DNA of 64,000 bases from Flavicella marina (lineage in GTDB: Bacteria > Bacteroidota > Bacteroidia > Flavobacteriales > Flavobacteriaceae), in assembly GCF_009193215.1 (NCBI RefSeq), contig NZ_VYVA01000001.1, forward strand, positions 1,116,001 through 1,180,000. Direction: 5' to 3'. The notes under the pieces were generated by a model. The model made no database searches, was not told where the DNA came from, and saw nothing but the letters and a program-made list of their open reading frames with translations. A program made the position numbers and the translations under genes. Positions 26,891-34,733 of this stretch are shown piece after piece; the first letter of the stretch is position 1, and each line of letters opens with the position of its first letter.

Positions 26891-28480
26891 ATGTTTATTA
26901 GGGGTGTTTTTGTTTTTTTATGGGTTATAGGTCTTAATATTATTTTTTGCGGGGTATTACATTCGCAACAATTAAAAACCTATTTAGATTATGGTTTGGT
27001 GGATGAAATTGTCTCAAAAGATTCAGTTGAAATGCTGCTATCGAGTTATACTAATGAAGTTGAAGAGAGCGATGATACCGGAAAAAAAATTCAACTTCTA
27101 TTGACGGAAAGTGCGTTGGCTCGTTCTCAGAAACAGTTTTCAAAAGCTTTTGTTTTTGCAGGAGATGCGTTGTTTTTAGCTGAAGAATATAAAGATGATA
27201 AAATGAAAGCATATGCAAATGAAGAATGGGGAATATTGAGTTTCCTTTTTCGTCAAGAAGAGCAGGCTTTGTATCATTTTAAAAAAGCCCATGATAATTA
27301 CATATTAACGGAGTCTTATGAAGGAAAACAAAAGGATATGTTTCAGTCGCATTATAATTTATTATTGTGTTACCAAAGAGCGAAGGAGGAAGAACTTTTG
27401 AAGAATCAAATCGATTCTTGTTTTTTGTATGGGAAAGGACTTGAAAAAGAGAAAATATACGAGATTCGATTGACCGAAAAAATAGCGAGTATCACGGCAT
27501 GGAAAAATAATTTCTCAAAGGAATTAGACGTGTTGAGATCGATGGTTTTAAAGATTGAAAATTCAGATCAGTTTTCGGAAGAGTTAGAGAGTTTTTTGAT
27601 TATCGTATATGGTAGAATGGCTTTGGTTAATTTAAAGTTAGAACGTCTAGCTGAGTCTAAAGATTATTATGAAAAGGCTTTGTCTTTTGAGGATAGGTTT
27701 AATGAAAACTTGTTTTATCGTGCATATCTCTATTCGAAGTATGCTCAAATGTTGTTTGATATGGGGTCTTACAAAGAAGCTTACTTGAATAAACAAGAAG
27801 AATGGTATATCAACGATCGTTATTTAAATCTTAGAAGCTTCAAGAATTCTGGATATCTAACTTTAAAAAATAGGTATAAAGATCAGCTCGAGGCGAAAAA
27901 TAATCAGTTGCACGAACAAGAAATTAAATTGGTATCCAACAAACAAGAACTCTTTCGATTCAGAGTTTTCTCAATAGCTAGTGTGGTGTTGTTGTTTGTA
28001 CTGGTGTTTTTTATAGCCTCAAGAATTCGATATTTAAAATTTCAAAAAAAGGCTGAGCATACCAATGAATTGTTGGCTATAAAAAACAAAGAGTTAACAA
28101 CTAGTATGCTGCAGTTGATTGAAAGAGAAGAACTAATTCAAGAGCTCAAAGATCAACTGGGAAAGCCGAAGTCTGAAAAATCTGTTCGTTTGTTGTTAAA
28201 ATCTATCGACAACCGTTCCGCTGCATTGTGGGATAATTTCAACACGAGATTTATGGATCAAAATGTTGATTTTTATGAAAGATTGCAAAAGAAAGTGCCC
28301 AATCTTACCTCCATAGATTTAAAAGTCTGTGCTTTGATTCGACTAAATTTTTCTGGAAAAGAAATGGCCTACCTGTTAGGTATGTCTTTAGGTAGCGTTC
28401 ATGTTGCAAGGCATCGATTGAGAAAAAAAATTCAATTGAAAAGAGGGGATAATCTTACCAATTTTATTGGTTCTGTTTGA
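26891..28480 (+). CDS. Membrane TPR protein with C-terminal LuxR-type HTH
   Basis: The 529-residue protein has an N-terminal signal or membrane segment, a TPR-like helical region (about 40-330), a transmembrane helix (RVFSIASVVLLFVLVFFIAS, about 357-376), a coiled coil, and a C-terminal LuxR-like HTH (LTSIDLKVCALIRLNFSGKE, YLLGMSLGSVHVARHRLRKK). The design, with external TPR sensor and cytosolic DNA-binding domain, is that of membrane-bound regulators common in Bacteroidetes. It is divergent from the sulfatase operon (promoters about 160 bases apart), so control of that operon is likely. The signal sensed is unknown. Confidence 0.82.
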   Translation: MFIRGVFVFLWVIGLNIIFCGVLHSQQLKTYLDYGLVDEIVSKDSVEMLLSSYTNEVEESDDTGKKIQLLLTESALARSQKQFSKAFVFAGDALFLAEEYKDDKMKAYANEEWGILSFLFRQEEQALYHFKKAHDNYILTESYEGKQKDMFQSHYNLLLCYQRAKEEELLKNQIDSCFLYGKGLEKEKIYEIRLTEKIASITAWKNNFSKELDVLRSMVLKIENSDQFSEELESFLIIVYGRMALVNLKLERLAESKDYYEKALSFEDRFNENLFYRAYLYSKYAQMLFDMGSYKEAYLNKQEEWYINDRYLNLRSFKNSGYLTLKNRYKDQLEAKNNQLHEQEIKLVSNKQELFRFRVFSIASVVLLFVLVFFIASRIRYLKFQKKAEHTNELLAIKNKELTTSMLQLIEREELIQELKDQLGKPKSEKSVRLLLKSIDNRSAALWDNFNTRFMDQNVDFYERLQKKVPNLTSIDLKVCALIRLNFSGKEMAYLLGMSLGSVHVARHRLRKKIQLKRGDNLTNFIGSV

Positions 28481-28481
28481 A

Positions 28482-28661
28482 TTATATTTTTCGATATATC
28501 GAAGTCGCTTTTTCGGATCTTTTAAAGCTTCTGTTCAAAAAAGTTATGTAGATGTATTTTAGGAAACAGGATTCGCAACGATAGGCTTTTGTGAAGGGTA
28601 GTTTTCGGAAACGGTGAATTCTTCTTCTGAAAGTAGCATTGCAGTTTGGACATTTTTTCAT
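28482..28661 (-). CDS. Small zinc-ribbon-like protein
   Basis: From the ATG at 28661 the frame encodes 59 residues: MKKCPNCNATFRRRIH, then RCESCFLKYIY. Two CxxC pairs about 20 residues apart form a probable zinc ribbon, and the protein is strongly basic (many R and K). An upstream in-frame ATG at 28703 would add 14 unremarkable residues. Nucleic-acid binding is plausible from charge and fold; the family is not recognised. It ends next to the regulator gene (convergent) and lies upstream of tRNA-Asn copy 2. Confidence 0.55.
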   Translation of the reverse strand: MKKCPNCNATFRRRIHRFRKLPFTKAYRCESCFLKYIYITFLNRSFKRSEKATSIYRKI

Positions 28662-28746
28662 TGTAGTAGGGTTTCTTATATAAACATTATGAAACGAAAA
28701 CACCCTACCTAAACATATGTTAATTTTATATTTTTTTATTTTCTTG

Positions 28747-28776
28747 TTGTAGAATTTAAAATAATAGTTATATTTG
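28747..28776 (+). promoter_or_regulatory. Promoter of tRNA-Asn copy 2
   Basis: TTG at 28747-28749, 19 bases, TATATTTG at 28769-28776, with the same leader CACTCGCAAAACAGAAATG as copy 1. Confidence 0.75.
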
Positions 28777-28815
28777 CACTCGCAAAACAGAAATGGGTTG
28801 CATTCTATATGAAAC

Positions 28816-28889
28816 TCCTCCTTAGCTCAGTTGGTTAGAGCATCTGACTGTTAATCAGAGGGTCCTTGGTTCGAGCCCAAGAGGAGGAG
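28816..28889 (+). tRNA. tRNA-Asn (GTT), copy 2
   Basis: Identical over all 74 bases to the gene at 20751-20824, with anticodon GTT and complete cloverleaf. Promoter and leader are also duplicated. The gene set to the right ends with a second copy of its terminator, suggesting this locus was an insertion site. Confidence 0.97.
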
Positions 28890-28897
28890 CAAAAAGC

Positions 28898-28930
28898 AAA
28901 AGAGTTACACGAAGGTGTAGCTCTTTTTTG
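28898..28930 (+). terminator. Terminator of tRNA-Asn copy 2
   Basis: AGAGTTACAC, GAAG loop, GTGTAGCTCTTTTTT; one G-T pair in the stem. It matches 45557-45587 at nearly every position. Confidence 0.85.
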
Positions 28931-28953
28931 TTTGTATAATTTACTGTATGTAA

Positions 28954-28988
28954 TAAAAAAAACTCACCAATTCGGTGAGTTTTTTTAT
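28954..28988 (-). terminator. Terminator of the 833-residue GH-A gene
   Basis: AAAAAAACTCACC, loop AATTC, GGTGAGTTTTTTT, lying 20 bases past the minus-strand stop at 29009. Confidence 0.85.
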
Positions 28989-29008
28989 CAATAAATATGG
29001 AGCAGTTG

Positions 29009-31510
29009 TTATTTAGCTTGGACTTCTATATACCGTACATCATTTAATTCTAATGAGATTGTTGAATTTAGCTTTTCTCCATCAAGTAAATCTGTTATTT
29101 CAATTTCATTAAATCCATCTACCGATAGTGAAATTTCAGTACTTGAATTTCCTGTATTTACGAGACAGACTACATACTTGTTGTTTTCTTTTTTTAGTGT
29201 TCTCCAAAAACAACCTCTTTTGTCAAGGTCTTTGTTTTCGGAAAGTTTTAGAGTGTTTTTATTTCCAATTGATTTTAATGCAGTTGTTCTAATTTCACCT
29301 GTTGTGTTTTTGTAGATCAATTTCCCTCCTTTATTGACATTTATTGGTTTTGTTCTTTTGTGTCCATATTCGTTTTTTAATAGACTTTCTCGATCTAAAA
29401 TTATAGTTCCTCCGGCATCTAAGTAGGTCTGTAACGTTTCAAATTCAGAATCTGTTACAAAGGGGGTTTTGTAAATTAATATTGCGTCCCAGTTACTGTT
29501 ATCTTGTTTGTTAATAATGTTTTTTGTCGCAAAACCAATTGGCAGGCCATCGAAGAAGATACTCTCATATAAATCTAAAGTGTGCTCCATATGATCTAGA
29601 ACGTTTATAGCAGTAGTTTCAGAGTGGAAAATTCTAATAGGTTTTCGGCTGTTTTGAATTTTATAAATGTCTTTAGCATATGCATTCATATCATAAAATA
29701 CATTTCCGATTTCATTTACAATTGCCGGTTGATGTATTAGACTCGCACCGTAGCCATTATCTTTACCTTGACTTGCTTTTCTGATAGAGCCATCTGTTTC
29801 TCTTGGCCAATACCAAATTTGACTTGCATTTTCGCCTAACATGTACGCTAACCAGAAGGCCGATTTTACATACTCTGGCTGTAGGTACAAGTCTCTAAAT
29901 CCAGAGGTTGAGACATAGTGGTTTTCAGAATTATAATTGATTGAATTTGGTTTTACAGAGCTTAAGAAGTCAAACGTTAAAGCCATTTCCGCCCAATTAA
30001 AATTATAGCGCTCCATCCAACGTTCAGAAACACCACTCATCAATTCTTGATTCATATCTGCATCGTTTCCAATAATTTCTTGAAGTTCTTGCAGTGCTTC
30101 AAAATCTAAACCTGCATCTCGTGTTTGTCTAGAACTAAAAAACAGTGGTATTAATTTGATGTGAGTCCTCGCATCTGGATCGTTTTTTTTGATAGTTGTA
30201 TGAATAAACTTAAACCATTCGGTTACACGAGTGTTGTTGAATTTGAACCAGTCATATGCATATGGTGTCCCAACTTCACTGTTTTTAATTGGAAAATCAA
30301 TTGCATAATTTCCGATTTCATTTGGGGTGTAAGTACCTGCGATATCGGCATAGCTAGTCAAATATTTTGTAGTATTTGTACCGTACCAGTTTTTATTCAG
30401 CTTTTTCAATCCTTTTTTACCAGTTCCATAAATTGTTTTTAAATGTTTTTCAAACTCTTTCATGGTATAGAAAGAAAATAAATTGTTGTTACATGTGTTG
30501 CTTTTGTTGCATTGGTTTTGTTGATTTCCTGTAGTGTTTGGTGTAAAATAATTTTTTTCTATGGATGCCCAATGGGGTTCGTTAGCCATCATATAGGCAA
30601 AATTACTTGTTGCAGTCTTTTTGTATTTTGGAATTGAGTTTTCTAGGAGATTGCTAACTATTTCTTTGGTTTTAGGGTTGTTAATGTCGTAAGTAGTAAA
30701 TAGTCTTGCTCCGGCATAGATTGATTTCGTATCGTCTTTTTTGTTTAGGTTTTCGTCACGTATGTAATTCGGAATTCCTCTATGGTCTACAAACACTCTG
30801 GTAACGTTTTTATTTTTTTTAATTTTTTTGTTGAGGTTATTCGTGAAACCACCATTAAGCGATCCATCTTTCATTACATATCTTCCTGTTAAAAACAAGT
30901 CTTTGATTGATCCATGATAATCCGTTGTTTTTAGTTTGGTAGATTTTCGATTGTATACATCAGACAAAACGAATTCAGGTTTAAATGTGTAGGTGTGAAA
31001 GAAGGTCGGAATATCTTCCCCTTTTATTTTTTCTACAATTATTTCTGCGTTATCTGTTTTTTTTATTCTGATGTTTTCAAAATTTACAGTCCTATAATTC
31101 GGGCGTCGTAAGGTTCCATTTTTCAATGAAGAAATATCAGAAATAGCTTGTCTGGTGATTTTTAGAATTTGTTCTCTGTGTTGTTGAGGCAGATAAGCGG
31201 CGGCAGCTTGCGCATCTCTCCCTTTTTTATCTTTTTTGTTTTTCCAATAAGTTCTTACAAGTTTGAATTGTTTGGCGTTTAAGTCAACATGGTCTTCATC
31301 CCAATCAGAATAACTTAAAAAGATTTCTGCTGTACGCAGTGTCATTTTTTCTTTTTCTATGTTTAGGTCAGCCTTTTCAGCTTTTGAAATTTCTTTTTTT
31401 AATTCATCGATATTGGCTACAACTTGTTCTCTAAGATTTTGAGATTGCAAGATGGCTGAAAAAAGTAGTAATGTATATAAGAATTTTGTTCTGATGTGTT
31501 TTGCAAACAT
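29009..31510 (-). CDS. Clan GH-A glycoside hydrolase, GH42-like architecture (833 aa)
   Basis: After a signal peptide (cleavage near LQSQN) comes a helical N-terminal domain of about 110 residues (IEKEKMTLRTAEIFLSYSDW). A TIM barrel follows, with a clan GH-A acid/base motif in YMMANEPHW (glutamate about 311) and a probable nucleophile in NYNSENHYVS (about 529). The next region (IRIFHSETTAINVLDHMEHT, LQTYLDAGGTIILDRES) looks like the GATase-like trimerisation domain of GH42 enzymes. No T9SS sorting domain, unlike its paralogue. Beta-galactosidase activity is likely; the exact family is not recognised. Possibly GH167-like, a GH42-related family acting on carrageenan oligosaccharides. It lies 37 bases after the paralogue, so they are an operon. 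Confidence 0.72.
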   Translation of the reverse strand: MFAKHIRTKFLYTLLLFSAILQSQNLREQVVANIDELKKEISKAEKADLNIEKEKMTLRTAEIFLSYSDWDEDHVDLNAKQFKLVRTYWKNKKDKKGRDAQAAAAYLPQQHREQILKITRQAISDISSLKNGTLRRPNYRTVNFENIRIKKTDNAEIIVEKIKGEDIPTFFHTYTFKPEFVLSDVYNRKSTKLKTTDYHGSIKDLFLTGRYVMKDGSLNGGFTNNLNKKIKKNKNVTRVFVDHRGIPNYIRDENLNKKDDTKSIYAGARLFTTYDINNPKTKEIVSNLLENSIPKYKKTATSNFAYMMANEPHWASIEKNYFTPNTTGNQQNQCNKSNTCNNNLFSFYTMKEFEKHLKTIYGTGKKGLKKLNKNWYGTNTTKYLTSYADIAGTYTPNEIGNYAIDFPIKNSEVGTPYAYDWFKFNNTRVTEWFKFIHTTIKKNDPDARTHIKLIPLFFSSRQTRDAGLDFEALQELQEIIGNDADMNQELMSGVSERWMERYNFNWAEMALTFDFLSSVKPNSINYNSENHYVSTSGFRDLYLQPEYVKSAFWLAYMLGENASQIWYWPRETDGSIRKASQGKDNGYGASLIHQPAIVNEIGNVFYDMNAYAKDIYKIQNSRKPIRIFHSETTAINVLDHMEHTLDLYESIFFDGLPIGFATKNIINKQDNSNWDAILIYKTPFVTDSEFETLQTYLDAGGTIILDRESLLKNEYGHKRTKPINVNKGGKLIYKNTTGEIRTTALKSIGNKNTLKLSENKDLDKRGCFWRTLKKENNKYVVCLVNTGNSSTEISLSVDGFNEIEITDLLDGEKLNSTISLELNDVRYIEVQAK

Positions 31511-31547
31511 GATTGACAGGCTATTTGAACGATTAGTATTTATTTGA

Positions 31548-34535
31548 TTATTGTTTTTTTATCAATTTGAATATGCTGTTTTTTGATGGAATCTTTATAA
31601 AATAAACTCCATTCGTTAAATCAGAAATATCAATTGTAGTTGAAGTATTTGTTACGTTTGATTGTCTCGTTAAAATGAGTCTACCTTGGATATCATACGC
31701 ATAAATTTGAACTACTGCTTCATCGAAAATATTGTTTATTCGAAGTAAACTAGATGTCGGATTAGGATAGATTGTTATCGGTGGATTCGAAGTCATGCTT
31801 ATTTTTCCTTCACATGGCGCATCGCTTGTTAATTCTAATGCATCTTCTGGTTGGGTTTCTAATGAAAATTGCAACTCGTCTGTAGAGAATACTTTTTGCT
31901 CGTTGATAAACACATGGTATGGGGCTGTACCTTCAACAATATCGAATATTGTTTTGTTGTTCATGGTTGAGATAACAGCGTCTAATTTGTTGCTTTTTTT
32001 GATAATAAAGCTATATTCTTTTAGTTGCTGCTTGTCTAAGTTGATGATGTTAATTTTGTAATTATCAGGAGCTAAGCCTTCTAAAGTGATTTCTTCAGAA
32101 AAAAGAGTTTCTTGATTGCCGATGGTTAGTTTATAGTTGCCAACTTGCGTCGCTTTTATTTTAAGTTTACCATTGTTAGCATCTGGACATGTTTCTGAGA
32201 ATATAGATAAAATATGATCGTTTTCAGCAGTTACCTCTAAGAAGAGAACTTGTTCTGGTTCCATTAAAAAGGTATTTGTTAAATTATATCCGTTTAGAAG
32301 ATTGGTGCATATAACAGGGGAATCGCTTCCGTAAAATCCTAACTTAATAGTTGCTTGTGTTTTACCAATATTGACAAGGCTAATTATGTTCTTGCCTTCG
32401 GGAGTAACAATAGATCGCCAATGACACCCTTTTAAACCTAGACTGTTGGTTTCTTCTACCGTTAATACAGGCAGCATTTTTTTGGTATTGATAACTTCTA
32501 GTGCTCTGTTTTTCATTTCTTCGATACTTGAAGCAGTTTCAAGCATACCTGAGCCTTGTTCTAGATTTTTCGTGTGTAGTTTTCCATATTCGTTTTTCTT
32601 TAAGCTAATAGCGTCAACGATGATATGTCCTCCTTGATTGAGGTAGTTTTGAAGTGCATCCAATTCATCTTCGGTTACAAATTCAGTATTCGCAATTAAA
32701 ATTACCTCCCAAAGATTGTTGTCTTGTAGGTTGATAATATCTTTGGTTGCAAACCCTAATTGTAGTCCTTCAAAATATAATGATTCGTAGAGATTAAAGG
32801 TGTTTTTCATATACAATTCACCTACATTTATTGCTGAGGTTTGCGTATTGAAAATCCTGATGGGTTTTGGCAGATTTTGTATTTGGGTAATTTCTTGAGA
32901 ATAAGAATTAAGATCCATCATGGTGGATGTTACTTCATTAAGAATTTGCGGTTGTTGATTGATTGAACCAGGATAATCTTTCGACACCATATTTCCTCTT
33001 GGAGAACCGTCTTCTCTTCTCGACCAAAACCAGCATTGATCTACATTTAAACCATGTAGGTAGGCTAACCAGTATGTCATTCTTGCGTAACTTGGTTTTA
33101 AATAGAGATCTCTAAACTTAGTGGTAGAGAGGAAGTGTGTTTCAGAATTGAATATTATTTTGTTAGGACTAATACTACTAAAAAAGTCGTAGGTTAATGC
33201 AATGTCTTTCCATTCAAAATTATATCGATCTTCCCAGTCTTCTTTGGGTCCCCACATATGACTGTTGTAAGATTGAGCATCATTTCCGAGAATGTCACTT
33301 TGACGTGTTAATGTTTCGATATCCAGTCCATGATCACCTTGGTTTTGTACCCAAAAATGCGGAATCAACTTGATATGTGTTTTAGCCGATGGATCGTGTA
33401 TTTTAATTTCATTTTGTAAGAACTGAAACCAATCATTTACCCTGTCCATATTAAAACGTTGCCAGTCGTACCACATCGGCGTACCCTGTAAACTTCTAAA
33501 AATAGGAATGTCAATAGTTACATTCGGAAAGTCTGCAAAATTAGTTCCCCATTCTAGATTTAGATTGTCGATCGTTTGATGTTTTTGTGTCAACCACAAT
33601 TTAAATTTTTCAATGGTGTGTTCTGATACAGGGCCAGATGCCCAAACATTTTTATTGGGTTCTTTTGTGGTGATAAAGTGAGGTTCGTTGGCCAACATAT
33701 AACCTAATTGAGCGTAGTTTTTTCCTGCGATTTTTGGAATTGTACTTTGGAAAAGAGAACTGAAAAGTGTTTTTGCTCCAGGATTGTCAATATCATAAGC
33801 TACAAAAGTATCTTCTCTCATTCTAAATCCAGGACCGTATTGTTGTTCTGCCCAATCGGGAGTAGATTTATGGTTGATAAAGATATTGCCAAAAGTACCG
33901 GTTGATTTGTTGTTTAGATTATTGGTTACATAAGATTTGATGGTTCCGTTTTCATCGTCTGCGAAAGTCGGGCTTAGATAAAAACCATCTCTTGCTCCAA
34001 AATATTTGGTTAATTCGGGAATGTAGGGTTTCCAAGTATAATCTGTTAAAAACACAGGTGTTCCGTTTTGTAAAATTTTGTTGTCTGAAATAGTGAGGTT
34101 AGACCAGTCGATTTGTGGGATGCTTTTTCTTTTAATTTCACCAGCTATTATTTTTTGCAAAACGATAATAGCCTCATCGAGAATAATTAAAATGTCTGAT
34201 CTTTCAAGATCTGGCAAGTCTTGAGCCAGTTGTAGGGCATCGTCTTTATAATAAGCTAAGGAGGCAAATAAAGTTTGATTGATGTCGATATTATTTTCAT
34301 CCCAATTGGCGTATTTTAAGAAAACTTGGGCAACGCTAATGGTCATTTTTTCTTTGGTAGCATCAAGTTGCTTGTTTTCGGCATCAGAAATTAAAGATTC
34401 TAATTCTGTGATTTTTGCTAAAATTTCGTTTTCAGTTTGTCCACAAAGATTCTGTGTGCTTAGAAAAGTAAGCATCATTATAAAAACTAGAATGTAGCTT
34501 TTGCGAAAAATATGATTTGGGGTAGTTCTGTTCAT
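31548..34535 (-). CDS. Clan GH-A glycoside hydrolase with T9SS sorting domain (995 aa)
   Basis: A paralogue of the preceding enzyme over about 750 residues. It has a signal peptide, a helical N-terminal domain (EKMTISVAQVFLKYANWDEN), a barrel with the acid/base in YMLANEPHF (glutamate about 285) and a probable nucleophile in IFNSETHFLS (about 465), and the GH42-like trimerisation-type domain (IRIFNTQTSAINVGELYMKN). It adds a beta-sandwich and a C-terminal T9SS type A domain (ITIYPNPTSSLLRI, GVYFIKIP). It is therefore secreted or surface-attached, while the shorter paralogue may stay in the periplasm or at the membrane. First gene of the pair; its promoter region faces the lambda-carrageenase-like gene. 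Confidence 0.72.
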   Translation of the reverse strand: MNRTTPNHIFRKSYILVFIMMLTFLSTQNLCGQTENEILAKITELESLISDAENKQLDATKEKMTISVAQVFLKYANWDENNIDINQTLFASLAYYKDDALQLAQDLPDLERSDILIILDEAIIVLQKIIAGEIKRKSIPQIDWSNLTISDNKILQNGTPVFLTDYTWKPYIPELTKYFGARDGFYLSPTFADDENGTIKSYVTNNLNNKSTGTFGNIFINHKSTPDWAEQQYGPGFRMREDTFVAYDIDNPGAKTLFSSLFQSTIPKIAGKNYAQLGYMLANEPHFITTKEPNKNVWASGPVSEHTIEKFKLWLTQKHQTIDNLNLEWGTNFADFPNVTIDIPIFRSLQGTPMWYDWQRFNMDRVNDWFQFLQNEIKIHDPSAKTHIKLIPHFWVQNQGDHGLDIETLTRQSDILGNDAQSYNSHMWGPKEDWEDRYNFEWKDIALTYDFFSSISPNKIIFNSETHFLSTTKFRDLYLKPSYARMTYWLAYLHGLNVDQCWFWSRREDGSPRGNMVSKDYPGSINQQPQILNEVTSTMMDLNSYSQEITQIQNLPKPIRIFNTQTSAINVGELYMKNTFNLYESLYFEGLQLGFATKDIINLQDNNLWEVILIANTEFVTEDELDALQNYLNQGGHIIVDAISLKKNEYGKLHTKNLEQGSGMLETASSIEEMKNRALEVINTKKMLPVLTVEETNSLGLKGCHWRSIVTPEGKNIISLVNIGKTQATIKLGFYGSDSPVICTNLLNGYNLTNTFLMEPEQVLFLEVTAENDHILSIFSETCPDANNGKLKIKATQVGNYKLTIGNQETLFSEEITLEGLAPDNYKINIINLDKQQLKEYSFIIKKSNKLDAVISTMNNKTIFDIVEGTAPYHVFINEQKVFSTDELQFSLETQPEDALELTSDAPCEGKISMTSNPPITIYPNPTSSLLRINNIFDEAVVQIYAYDIQGRLILTRQSNVTNTSTTIDISDLTNGVYFIKIPSKNSIFKLIKKQ

Positions 34536-34672
34536 TTTCTTGTTTCTATATGATATTTTCTATAGTGTCAAATTTATATGTTAATTTGAGTAATTTTGTA
34601 TGAATCAATTTATTTTTTGTACGATTAAGTTATTTATGGGCATGTCAATTAGGCTTGTTTGTGTCATACCAA

Positions 34673-34680
34673 TACTTTTG
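34673..34680 (+). promoter_or_regulatory. -7 element of the lambda-carrageenase-like gene
   Basis: TACTTTTG matches TAnnTTTG 53 bases before the start codon; a TTG at 34655-34657 is 15 bases upstream. Another match, TAATTTTG, lies further upstream near 34590. Confidence 0.5.
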
Positions 34681-34733
34681 TAATTCATAATCTTTAGATG
34701 TTGTTTTCAATCTAAAACATAATTTTTACACAG

